Source of the DNA: Yersinia pekkanenii | Lineage (GTDB): Bacteria; Pseudomonadota; Gammaproteobacteria; Enterobacterales; Enterobacteriaceae | Length of the DNA stretch: 64,000 bases | Assembly: GCF_001152565.1 (NCBI RefSeq) | Contig: NZ_CQAZ01000017.1 | Span: 39,793-103,792 of the forward strand | Reading direction: 5' to 3' | Notes under the pieces: model-generated | The model's input: the letters and a program-made list of their open reading frames with translations, nothing else | Database searches by the model: none | What the model was told of the DNA's origin: nothing | Made by a program: the position numbers and the translations under genes | In this document: piece by piece, positions 32,808 to 41,066 of the stretch | How the letters are laid out: every line of letters begins with the position of its first letter | How positions within the stretch are numbered: position 1 is the stretch's first letter

Positions 32808-34253
32808 TTATTTTATTAGCACTGCTGCTTTAAACATACTACGTTGTTCTTTAATATCTTCTGGTAATGGTTGTTGTTCACTTACCCATTTGTCAAACTG
32901 GCGATTGGCCTCAGCATTCCAACGTGAATTGGATATATAAAAACTTGAACCATTATAGCTTGCGTTACAATACTGCTGATAATCAGTTGAGTAAGTAGCC
33001 ATGAATTCGAATAGGTTGTTGTCCATTTTTTTCATAGCAGAAATGAAGAATTGATCGTTAGCTATTTTATTGTTCTTCACATTAAAGTTAACAATTGAAA
33101 ACTTTTTGGTTGTTGTTTCATTTGTCTTCTTATCTGTCTCTAACCACTCAACCGTGAAGTTGTTTCCTGCTGCTGGTTTCGCTGGTTTCTTGGTTTTGGT
33201 CGTTGGTTCTGAAGTAGTGCCAATAAGTGCCGCTAAATCTGAGAACTCCAAACCCAAGTCTTTGTTGGCAGCCAACAATTTTTTAAGTGATTCTATCTTA
33301 TCCAATTTTTCTTGTCGTAATGATTCGGCGTTTTTGACTTGATAATCTTGCACATCAATAGCAAAAGTATGTAAGGTATTTTCAAGAACTTTAATATCGT
33401 TCACATCTAATGTAGAAATAATTTTGCGTGATTCTTCATCTGAAATAAACAATCCAAAATTATAATCAGGAGCGTTTAACATCTTGAGTAGTTTGTTGTT
33501 CATTGGTTGAGATCTCATTAAGTTGTTTATATCATCGCATGTGATTGATTTAATAATAGAACTTGTATTTCTACTATATGAATTCAATCTACCAATATTT
33601 TCAAGAACTCGCAAATCATTAATAATGACTGGCTGTGATCTTGGCGTGTGGGGATTTTCAAGAACAAAGTTAATATTGGTGCCCGTTCTAATTAAAAAAT
33701 GGGTAGCTTTTTCAGCACTACAACGTGAAATCGCTGGTTTTGATTGTTGGACTGCCGTAATTGTGATTCGTCGATAATCACGCTTCACCCATATCTGAAA
33801 CAGTGTGCGAGTGGATGTTGCTGAAAAAACCGGATCAATAGGTTGAGAATACACGAGGTGAAAATAGGGGTTTAATTGTTGTTGATTAGATTGCTTGGTA
33901 AAACTACGAGGCAATATGAAACAAATTGCACTCGCTGCTTCAGCAGATTTGTTAAAAAACAGAACCGCTTTACCACCTTTATAACCATATGGTGGATTAC
34001 CAATATAAATTCCGTGTGGTGGATTATCAAGTTTAAGAAAGTCCTGTTTTTGTGTTCGGGGGATTTTGGGATCGATGTCAAAACCGATCACATGTTGATA
34101 ACCTAAATCACGTAACGGTTGAGTGAATGCTCCATGGCCTTCTGCTGGTTCGATGAATTGTGAATCAATTGTTGGTTGGAGTATTGTTATTATCTTGTTC
34201 ACCAATGCACGAGCAAGGGCTGGGGGTGTGTAGTGCTGGTCAAGTGGTGGCAT
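32808..34253 (-). CDS. N6-adenine DNA methyltransferase with a C-terminal extension (481 aa)
   Basis: The N-terminal 200 residues are a class I methyltransferase: SAM-binding FIEPAEGHGAF (33-43), FDIDP (58-62) and catalytic NPPYG (86-90), the signature of N6-adenine enzymes. The remaining part is unusual: a helical stretch LDKIESLKKLLAANKDLGLEFSDLAALIG followed by a basic linker TTKTKKPAKPA and a beta-rich terminal domain with NGSSFYISNSRWN. The helical plus linker region resembles the oligomerisation end of H-NS-like proteins. Target sequence is unknown. It may protect phage DNA or regulate expression. No cognate endonuclease is nearby. Confidence 0.8.
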   Translation of the reverse strand: MPPLDQHYTPPALARALVNKIITILQPTIDSQFIEPAEGHGAFTQPLRDLGYQHVIGFDIDPKIPRTQKQDFLKLDNPPHGIYIGNPPYGYKGGKAVLFFNKSAEAASAICFILPRSFTKQSNQQQLNPYFHLVYSQPIDPVFSATSTRTLFQIWVKRDYRRITITAVQQSKPAISRCSAEKATHFLIRTGTNINFVLENPHTPRSQPVIINDLRVLENIGRLNSYSRNTSSIIKSITCDDINNLMRSQPMNNKLLKMLNAPDYNFGLFISDEESRKIISTLDVNDIKVLENTLHTFAIDVQDYQVKNAESLRQEKLDKIESLKKLLAANKDLGLEFSDLAALIGTTSEPTTKTKKPAKPAAGNNFTVEWLETDKKTNETTTKKFSIVNFNVKNNKIANDQFFISAMKKMDNNLFEFMATYSTDYQQYCNASYNGSSFYISNSRWNAEANRQFDKWVSEQQPLPEDIKEQRSMFKAAVLIK

Positions 34254-34581
34254 GATTGGTTTTCAAGTATTATAAATTATTATTGTGGATTTTATCAGAA
34301 CAGGCAAATTATTGGGGGTTATTGGTGATTATTTTATTGTTTCAATTTAGTATTTCAAATTAATTTGTTTTAAAATCAATAACTTATCTACATATCCCAT
34401 CTTCATAACCTATTGTTTTAAAAGGATATTCTCAAAACTGAAAAAATAGGTGGGTATTTACCCTCAAAATATTGGATTTTTGGTATTTTCGGTAAAAACG
34501 GGGGTTGGGGATTATGAGGGTTTGGTTTTGTATTTTTAACCAAAGAAAAAGGCCACCCATAATATGAGTGCCCTTAATTTA
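34254..34581. other. AT-rich gap between primase-helicase and methyltransferase
   Basis: 328 bases, very AT-rich, with several homopolymer runs and GGGTATTTACCC palindromes (near 34453). It likely carries the methyltransferase promoter and, since replication genes flank it, might hold the replication origin; no iterons were found. At its left end (34540-34566) an imperfect hairpin with a T run on the minus strand terminates the primase-helicase message. Confidence 0.4.
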
Positions 34582-37500
34582 TTATAACAATTTCATAAAT
34601 GCTCTTGCCTTGTTAGTTGGCTTACTATCACTGACTGATTCAACAATTGAATCGTTATTAATAGCACTGACATCAACAACAATTGTCTCATCACGAACTA
34701 CGATAGATTGACCATCACGTTTAGAAGCAATGATTGCCGCTAACTTGTCTCTCTGTTGTTGTTCGTTATCAATTGGTGTGAATTCCAATCCTGTTAAATT
34801 CTCATGGATAACTTGGAACGCTCGTTGACGAGTGCTATCTAACCTAATCTGAGTTGAACTACTCAAAGTAATATATCGGCTCAAAATTGTTCTTGATCTG
34901 TTTTGTTTTATCTCAAAATGACTCACTTGGTCTTCCATTTTATATAAGAAACAACTACCCAAGTGAGACACTTCAACTTCATTTGTATCTTTTTTGACCA
35001 CTTTGACCAAATCAGAACCCCACTGATCACTTCCAATCATGCGGTCAATATCACCCATATAATAAACGGACAACACTTTCTGAGCTACCAAGTGAGCAAT
35101 TCGATCTGCATCTTGTGACAACAATAAAATCTTGCCCTTATTATTGACAACACAATTGCTCAATTCTTGACGAATAAGATCCAGTACAGAATTACATCGC
35201 ACTTGATTGTTGTAATCAGTCCAAGCATCAGCAATATAATTTTTATCATTCATGTAATTCATGACGACAATTGGTGCATCTGATTTTGCTAATCCAACAT
35301 CCAACAATGAAGCCACAGAATCATGAACGCCCCAATACTCGTCATGTTGTTCTTGGTTGTCATGCTCATCTGTGAAGTTGCCAGTACTGAAATCATCTGC
35401 CAATTTAGCCATGAGTACATCATGAGATTGTTTTGTATTTGCCTTATTTGCTTTTGCTTCAACCTTGATAGATTGACGAACATCAGCATCTGACAATCGC
35501 CATTGTGGGTAATATACTGTGAAGTCATAACACATCATACGATTTGAAAAATCCTCAAAAGAATGATTAGAATTGTGGCTTCTAATTTGTGCTGATTCAA
35601 AATCTAAGTATGGGTAATTAACATCAAAAATATCCAAATCAGAATTCCAGATAACCAAATCACCAAATATTTCATTTTTGAATGAATTGCGGAAACTTGA
35701 TTTCTGATTCAACGACAATAAACTAACATACTCATTTAACCCATCTGCGACCTTTTGAGCGGCTTCAATTTTAGACTGAACATTCTCTATCTGAACCGGT
35801 AAAACCTCACTACGAGGCTTGTACAGCTTTACAGACTTACTTCTAGTCACATTGCGGAATCGGTTAGTAAATTGCTCTATACGATCTGGATCAAGACTAT
35901 CCCAAATGTAAACAACAGCCTGCTCTAACTCACCCTCAATGGATAATCCTTCAATAATTGAATTTGTTCCAATGATAAAATCATAACTACCCATTTGCTT
36001 TGTGGTAAAGAAATTGACAACTGCCGCACTATTTTTAACATCAGCATTCACTTCAAGACACTTCTTACCAATGGATTCTAATCTACTAATAATTACCTTG
36101 CTCAATTCCTTATTGTTGATAAGAACAATAGATTTATGTTGTTCTAACAATAAGTCTTGAAGCAATGCCTCAGTTTTATCTTCACATATAATTGTCTGGA
36201 TACTTTTAACAGCCAATTGCTTTTTATGAACACGATAAACCTTATCGAACTTCAATTTTGAGAAGTAGTTTGGTTCAATCGTCCCGCTCATCATAACAAC
36301 TGACTTGAACATACCAATAGCTCTATACAATTGTTTTATTGTTTTGCTCTTATAGGAGTAATCAAAAATTAATCCATGGCATTCATCAATAACTAATACT
36401 AAGTCTTTACACACTGCTGGTTGATTCATCAGTGCTAATACTTGATTCCATGTTGCGATACTATCAACATGAATATTGTTAATATTAGACCCGACTTGTG
36501 TTGTATTGTTAACTACAATAGAAGTTAACGGTGCAACTACCTTGTGGTTGTCCATACCTTTGAAGAAATGATTCTTACCTACACCCACATCAGCATGAAG
36601 TAATATTAATTTATGATCCCAATCAATCTGATTACTTATACTATCCAAATATTGATCTGCAGCTAACCAGAATTCAGCATCATAATTGTTTACTACATCA
36701 ACTTTAGGTGAATGTTGAATGACTGTAGGCTGAACCTTGAATTCAAATTGAAAATCTTGTGGTAGATTCTTACGCAAACCCAGAACATGACCATATTGAG
36801 CATTAGCCATGTTTGCTATATCTGCTCCGCTATGGCTTGCTCCTGCCCTGCCAGTACGATCCAATACCTGAACCATGTCAAAGTGAGAAATACCCGCAGA
36901 AACCATTCTGTTAGCCAGAATGCGGCGTTCTTCATATGCCAACTGCCCCGCATTATGTTCAACCAAGGCATTCAACAATTTAGACGTGAATTCATCCGTA
37001 AATTCTGGATTCGTAAATTGAACATTTGAAATATAGGCATCTTCTTGACTTATCAATTCTACATCATCATCAATATTGAAGAACTTACCTTGACCATGAT
37101 AGGCAATAAATAGCTCTGGAATTACGGTATTAAGCATTGGACTGTATTGAATCTGTAATGACTTTGAGAATGATTCATCAGAGTATGGAAAACGTTGTTT
37201 TAAACCCAATGCGTAATTATTGTACTCTTCAGCACTAATTGGATTTTGTAATGGAAGTACTACGCGGAAACGTTCTCCGCATTTGATGCCAGTGCCACCA
37301 GAACTATAGAGGACATATTCGAAATCTTCCAAATCTAATTTTACTTCTTCCAACGTAATCCCAGCATCGATATCCAACACAATGGCGTGATGAGCAATCA
37401 CATTCTTGGCACTTCTTGCGGTATTGGGGATCATTTCGGCAAATACAACACCATCAAATTGTTCTTTTTCTTTTGAATATTGCTCTGGCGTTGTAGCAGT

Positions 37501-37689
37501 GAATGTTATCCACTTGCTCTTATCCATAACCATTGAAACATAATCGCACCATGTTGTCTCAGTGTGGATAGTACGAGCGACCGTGCGGCCTTGTTCTTTA
37601 GCTTTTATTATTAATTCTGCATTATCTGACGCAAATCTGTTTTCAAAAAATGTTACCTTTAGATTTTTATAAATAGTATTGTAGTTCAT
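34582..37689 (-). CDS. Primase-helicase replication protein (1035 aa)
   Basis: A large replication initiator. The N-terminal domain has an AEP-type primase motif, HAIVLDIDAG (D106, D108), then LYSSGGTGIKCGERFRVVLP (128-146), as in the primase/RepB-like group of phage and plasmid proteins. A superfamily 2 helicase follows: Walker A ADVGVGKN (K372), DECH box VIDECHG (435-438), motif III MSGT (467-470), and a C-terminal RecA lobe with EQFTNRFRNVTRS. The C-terminal 300 residues are less defined. AAGGGATTACT precedes the ATG. It is likely the only replication protein of the phage. Confidence 0.8.
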   Translation of the reverse strand: MNYNTIYKNLKVTFFENRFASDNAELIIKAKEQGRTVARTIHTETTWCDYVSMVMDKSKWITFTATTPEQYSKEKEQFDGVVFAEMIPNTARSAKNVIAHHAIVLDIDAGITLEEVKLDLEDFEYVLYSSGGTGIKCGERFRVVLPLQNPISAEEYNNYALGLKQRFPYSDESFSKSLQIQYSPMLNTVIPELFIAYHGQGKFFNIDDDVELISQEDAYISNVQFTNPEFTDEFTSKLLNALVEHNAGQLAYEERRILANRMVSAGISHFDMVQVLDRTGRAGASHSGADIANMANAQYGHVLGLRKNLPQDFQFEFKVQPTVIQHSPKVDVVNNYDAEFWLAADQYLDSISNQIDWDHKLILLHADVGVGKNHFFKGMDNHKVVAPLTSIVVNNTTQVGSNINNIHVDSIATWNQVLALMNQPAVCKDLVLVIDECHGLIFDYSYKSKTIKQLYRAIGMFKSVVMMSGTIEPNYFSKLKFDKVYRVHKKQLAVKSIQTIICEDKTEALLQDLLLEQHKSIVLINNKELSKVIISRLESIGKKCLEVNADVKNSAAVVNFFTTKQMGSYDFIIGTNSIIEGLSIEGELEQAVVYIWDSLDPDRIEQFTNRFRNVTRSKSVKLYKPRSEVLPVQIENVQSKIEAAQKVADGLNEYVSLLSLNQKSSFRNSFKNEIFGDLVIWNSDLDIFDVNYPYLDFESAQIRSHNSNHSFEDFSNRMMCYDFTVYYPQWRLSDADVRQSIKVEAKANKANTKQSHDVLMAKLADDFSTGNFTDEHDNQEQHDEYWGVHDSVASLLDVGLAKSDAPIVVMNYMNDKNYIADAWTDYNNQVRCNSVLDLIRQELSNCVVNNKGKILLLSQDADRIAHLVAQKVLSVYYMGDIDRMIGSDQWGSDLVKVVKKDTNEVEVSHLGSCFLYKMEDQVSHFEIKQNRSRTILSRYITLSSSTQIRLDSTRQRAFQVIHENLTGLEFTPIDNEQQQRDKLAAIIASKRDGQSIVVRDETIVVDVSAINNDSIVESVSDSKPTNKARAFMKLL

Positions 37690-37756
37690 AGTAATCCCTT
37701 TATGTTTGTATTACAGAAAAAATCCTATTTTCTGTATTGTGTTTTGTATATTTATG

Positions 37757-37784
37757 AAAGCCACCTAATATGTGGCTTTTATTA
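37757..37784. terminator. Bidirectional hairpin downstream of the RHH gene
   Basis: AAAGCCACCTAATATGTGGCTTTTATTATT; stem AAAGCCAC / GTGGCTTT. Confidence 0.8.
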
Positions 37785-37931
37785 TTTTAAGTTTAGAATG
37801 ATTGCTTGCGTTAACAAATGCTGTAACGCAGCACTCCTTGTCTTTAACCCTTTCTCGGTAATTAAATCATCCAAATATTTCAATTGTGAATCGGTAATCT
37901 TTGCCCCTACTAAATTGCTTTTCTTTTCCAT
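37782..37931 (-). CDS. Ribbon-helix-helix (CopG/Arc-like) protein (49 aa)
   Basis: A 49-residue protein starting MEKKSNLVGAKITDSQLKYL, ending KTRSAALQHLLTQAIILNLK. The pattern of a short beta strand (NLVGAKIT), a helix (DSQLKYLDDLITEKG) and a second helix starting K-T-R-S-A-A matches ribbon-helix-helix DNA-binding proteins. I start it at the ATG at 37931, with AAAAGGATAAAAGTTAAC upstream, rather than the longer frame. As the only small DNA-binding protein in the early region it is a candidate regulator of lysogeny or excision. Confidence 0.65.
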   Translation of the reverse strand: MEKKSNLVGAKITDSQLKYLDDLITEKGLKTRSAALQHLLTQAIILNLK

Positions 37932-38145
37932 GTTAACTTTTATCCTTTTCCAAAATACCAAAAAACACCACAATTATTGTGGCACTTGTTCTTACTACTT
38001 TATTTATCAAATTGAAGCAGAAATGCTCCAGATACTATCATTATACCGCACTATTTGATTTCGTTTCACGAAACACTAAAATAATTGAATTGTTTTTCTA
38101 ATAACAAAACTCAGAAATACGCAAACCAATCGTAAATTATAGCAC

Positions 38146-38286
38146 CTAATCTAAATCTGTTTCATTTTTCTTCTTGGATAATTTACTGATAACCCAAACC
38201 AATATGAAAACATATAATACGAACAACAAAGGTATATGTAACATTGCTGCCCCAATACCTATTAACATTGCTAAAAAATAAATCAT
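38146..38286 (-). CDS. Small membrane protein (46 aa) with a very strong ribosome site
   Basis: A 46-codon ORF, MIYFLAMLIGIGAAMLHIPL... with two adjoining hydrophobic segments and a charged tail KLSKKKNETDLD. GAGGAGAGGAGAATTTCA directly precedes the start. It is in the early region between the integrase and the RHH gene. No homologue is recognised; small two-helix membrane proteins in such places can be superinfection exclusion factors or toxins, but nothing here decides. Confidence 0.6.
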   Translation of the reverse strand: MIYFLAMLIGIGAAMLHIPLLFVLYVFILVWVISKLSKKKNETDLD

Positions 38287-38337
38287 TGAAATTCTCCTCT
38301 CCTCTTTCAATTCTATAATTATTTATCAGATACAACG

Positions 38338-38366
38338 AAAAAACGCCCCATATGAGGCGTTTATTG
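38338..38366. terminator. Hairpin downstream of the integrase
   Basis: AAAACGCCCCATATGAGGCGTTTATT; stem AAACGCC / GGCGTTT with short loop. Confidence 0.75.
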
Positions 38367-38396
38367 TGAAATTAGTTGGTATTGTTTTAGCTTAGG

Positions 38397-40016
38397 TTAT
38401 ACAACATCACCATTCAATGTATACGTTTTTTTTTCTTTGTCATAGACAACAACATCAGCCCCATCACTGAATTCAATCATTTTATCATTACCCGCAAATA
38501 CTGATAATACTTCACCTGTTTTCTTGGCAAATGTGATTAAATGAGCATAAAGATCACTTGATACATAGTTAATTTTAATCATCCCCATCCCGCCCGTATT
38601 CACGAATGAAACAGTCTCGATAACCTGCGTTAACATCTTTCTGATATTCATTCTTAATGGAATATTTGTAACATCACACAACATATCAATATCATAATCT
38701 TCAAAACGTTCGATTGGTTCGGAAACTGAGATATGATTAATCTTGCCTTGAACATCTCCAATCCGATCATTGAGGTCGGTCAGTGCAACAGCGAACGGTA
38801 AACTCACACTTTTCTTATTCTTCTTCCGTTCTTCAATCTGAGTCATACATTGGGCTTGATCACTTAACAATAATTCCATTTCTGAGTTCAATAAATCCAA
38901 CTCACTTATATCATCGTGTTTATTGTTTATTAGTTTTTGAAAATCAATTTGTTTAATGTGTCCCAATAAGGCTCTTTCTGTGAAATCTAAACGGATACCG
39001 CCATTTGAACAAGTTTCAAAATTTATTCTGTTTCGACATCTAATGTATGTCACACCAATACTATTGGTAGATGTTGAAACTGGCCCACCACATAATCCAC
39101 ACCTACATATCCCAGTTATGATATTTCTAACTTCCCGATCATCTTTCGAGACTCGCACACGCCCTTTTATCCCAGCAGAATTTACACTTAACCTCTTATT
39201 CGCAAGCTCGAATAAATCCTTCTCGATTATGACAGGGAATATGTTTGGAACAACAACCTGAGTTTTTATCCCACGAAAAGATCCCACCAATCGCTCATCT
39301 TTGATTAATTTTGTAATAGCATTTGGACGCCATAAAGCATCATTAATTAACAATTTCTCAGCATTGAGTGTTTTCGCCAGATACGGCCCACTCATACCCT
39401 CGACATAAGAGTTGAATATACGTTTGATTATTGATACTTCCCTCGGCTTAATAACCAACCCTTTTGTGGCATCCCAATCAAGCCAACGGGGTAATCGCTT
39501 GGTCATTGTTATACCAGATTCAACCATATGCTTGTGTTTGGCATCCCAACCAGACCTTGACCTCTCGCTTTTTACCACTGATTCGTTATGACCACGACTG
39601 AGGATCAACTCAAAGATGATTTTTGAAAATGGGTCATCACGGTCTAACACCACCGGCGTTGTAATATCATGGATACGAATACCGGCACTAACTATCAATT
39701 GGATTGTTTTTTCGTCCCAACTGGCACGCCGTGATAACCGGTCGATTGAATACACAATCAGGTGATCACCAGCCCCCAACTTACCAACGTTGACTAATTC
39801 AACAAGCTCACCTAACTTCCCGTCAACAATATTCTTGTTTTTGTATGCCGAAAATCCGATATCCACCCACTCATGATAATCAGCGGTGAACAAATGATGA
39901 TTAGATTTTATGTATTGTTCAATCCTATCCCTCTGTTCATCGAGACCACTGCCGTATTGTTGTTTAGAATTTGAAACTCTGAGATATATGTGTGGTTTTA
40001 CTAATTTATTCACCAT
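38397..40016 (-). CDS. int: Large serine recombinase, phage integrase (539 aa)
   Basis: A 539-residue large serine integrase. The resolvase domain begins VKPHIYLRVSNSKQQYGSGL, with catalytic Ser15 in RVS and the partner motif YSIDRLSRRA near residue 100. The recombinase domain follows (RSGWDAKHKHMV, PREVSIIKRIFNSYVEGMSG), then a zinc ribbon with CRCGLCGGP and a later Cys pair (RCRNRINFETCSNGG) and a coiled coil. GAGGGCAGTCGA precedes the ATG, and the attP centre is only about 68 bases upstream of the start, normal for such enzymes. It joins attP to a site in yfcE. Confidence 0.93.
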   Translation of the reverse strand: MVNKLVKPHIYLRVSNSKQQYGSGLDEQRDRIEQYIKSNHHLFTADYHEWVDIGFSAYKNKNIVDGKLGELVELVNVGKLGAGDHLIVYSIDRLSRRASWDEKTIQLIVSAGIRIHDITTPVVLDRDDPFSKIIFELILSRGHNESVVKSERSRSGWDAKHKHMVESGITMTKRLPRWLDWDATKGLVIKPREVSIIKRIFNSYVEGMSGPYLAKTLNAEKLLINDALWRPNAITKLIKDERLVGSFRGIKTQVVVPNIFPVIIEKDLFELANKRLSVNSAGIKGRVRVSKDDREVRNIITGICRCGLCGGPVSTSTNSIGVTYIRCRNRINFETCSNGGIRLDFTERALLGHIKQIDFQKLINNKHDDISELDLLNSEMELLLSDQAQCMTQIEERKKNKKSVSLPFAVALTDLNDRIGDVQGKINHISVSEPIERFEDYDIDMLCDVTNIPLRMNIRKMLTQVIETVSFVNTGGMGMIKINYVSSDLYAHLITFAKKTGEVLSVFAGNDKMIEFSDGADVVVYDKEKKTYTLNGDVV

Positions 40017-40057
40017 TCGACTGCCCTCATGTAAAATCAACTAAATGAGAGTTATTC

Positions 40058-40110
40058 TCATGTGTGTATGGTATCACAAAACCAAGATATCCCCATTACG
40101 CAACGGAGGA
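40058..40110. other. Right prophage attachment junction
   Basis: Phage sequence (CATGTGTGTATGGTATCACAAAACC) meets yfcE sequence (GATATCCCCATTACGC) at the AA of 40084-40085. CATGTG starts exactly 25.5 bases from the centre, mirroring the left junction. Confidence 0.8.
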
Positions 40111-40192
40111 AGTGCAGCAGGATGATAAAGGTGACCATGCGTCAAAAATAAACGCGTTTTTGGCATAAAAATCTGCTGCTATCGGGCCATAA
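40084..40192 (-). pseudogene. yfcE: yfcE middle fragment, right side of the prophage
   Basis: Reading leftwards: PKTRLFLTHGHLYHPAALPP then RNGDILV, matching the middle of YfcE, including the GHL metal-ligand region. Upstream of this the frame meets a TAG stop (ATGGCCCGATAGCAGCAG), and the N-terminal half of the gene, with the first metal-binding motifs, cannot be found in the following 180 bases. So the gene was damaged in addition to the phage insertion. Confidence 0.8.
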
Positions 40193-40373
40193 TCTCAATA
40201 AATCAGGCGAAAAGTGCCATTGCAGGGCTAAAAGAAACCCCATTCTATCATCCACTCCGTCGGATTAATCTGATAAAAATACCTATCTACCATGAGAAAA
40301 ATTTATCGCAACAGGCAGCGCCGACATTGCAAAATAATGTCAGCGCGATGCAAGCTAAGATGGAAGCGAAGTA

Positions 40374-41066
40374 TTATAACGAGGGTTGAGATACCAGTTC
40401 ATCCAATGTCAGAGGATTGAATAAATACCCCTGCATTGCATCAATATTACTGCCCTTAAGTTGCTCTGACTCATCCTGATTTTCGACACCAACCACAATG
40501 ACACCAAGGCAATATTTCTTAATATTATTGATCAATATCGGAAAGGTATGCTTATTGTGTTGCCAGAAGAAATGCTTATCGATTTTCACATATTCAAAAA
40601 TATTGGCGGTAACCGCATTTAAAGTAGAACCGCCGCTGCCTAAATCATCCAACCACAACGGATAGCGTTCAGCCAACTCACGTAGCAATGGGTTATTCAT
40701 CCCATCGGATAAATTGGAAAAGGTCTCCATAATTTCCAACCGGACAAAGGACATATCATCCAACATCAGACGGGTTAAATCATTAGTAACAATTATGTTT
40801 GCCAAATCAAAATCAATATTAATCGAAAGCAGAACATTGTTAGTGATAAACCAATCGCTATAGGCTTTTGCAGCACGTAATTGATCATGAAATAAATCAG
40901 TCTTTCCGTCGACATCCATTCTTTTAATAAACTGTTCGACATCAATAGGCAAATCGACCGACTTAGCTGAAAATCGGCTTAGCAACTCTACTGCCAGTAA
41001 GCTACCGTCTTGCTTATATATGGGTTCACATACATAAGAACAATTAACTTCGATATTTAGCTTCAT
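40374..41066 (-). CDS. EAL-domain protein, probably degenerate (230 aa)
   Basis: A 230-residue protein consisting of a single EAL-type domain. The signature is altered: LLAVELLSRF replaces the usual EALLRW, DDLGSGGSTL replaces DDFGTGYSSL, and FVRLEIMETFSN, KIDKHFF and VVGVENQDESEQL stand for the other metal and lysine motifs. The shape resembles YdiV/CdgR-like proteins, which bind partners instead of cleaving cyclic di-GMP. The start MKLNIEVNCSYVCEPIYKQD is chosen over a longer frame with little support. It lies between the damaged yfcE and an ERIC repeat before yfcH. Whether it is catalytically active cannot be decided by eye. Confidence 0.75.
   Translation of the reverse strand: MKLNIEVNCSYVCEPIYKQDGSLLAVELLSRFSAKSVDLPIDVEQFIKRMDVDGKTDLFHDQLRAAKAYSDWFITNNVLLSINIDFDLANIIVTNDLTRLMLDDMSFVRLEIMETFSNLSDGMNNPLLRELAERYPLWLDDLGSGGSTLNAVTANIFEYVKIDKHFFWQHNKHTFPILINNIKKYCLGVIVVGVENQDESEQLKGSNIDAMQGYLFNPLTLDELVSQPSL

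Larger units (their letters stand above)
10345..40084. mobile_element. Lambda-like (siphovirus-type) prophage integrated in yfcE by a serine integrase
   Basis: A 29.7-kb element, visibly AT-rich compared with the host flanks. It encodes terminase, portal, protease-capsid, tail tube, tape measure, J-like tip, lysis proteins, a primase-helicase, an adenine methyltransferase and a large serine recombinase at one end. All phage genes except a two-gene cargo block read leftwards. Module integrity suggests it could be functional: no phage gene shows a frameshift or early stop that I can see. The virion map would run from the cos-like region near 31 kb through terS leftwards to attP, then integrase to the cargo genes. 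Confidence 0.93.

Noticed and set aside
34254..34581. Replication origin of the phage
   Set aside because: AT-rich but without iterons or a clear DnaA-like box; position alone is not enough.
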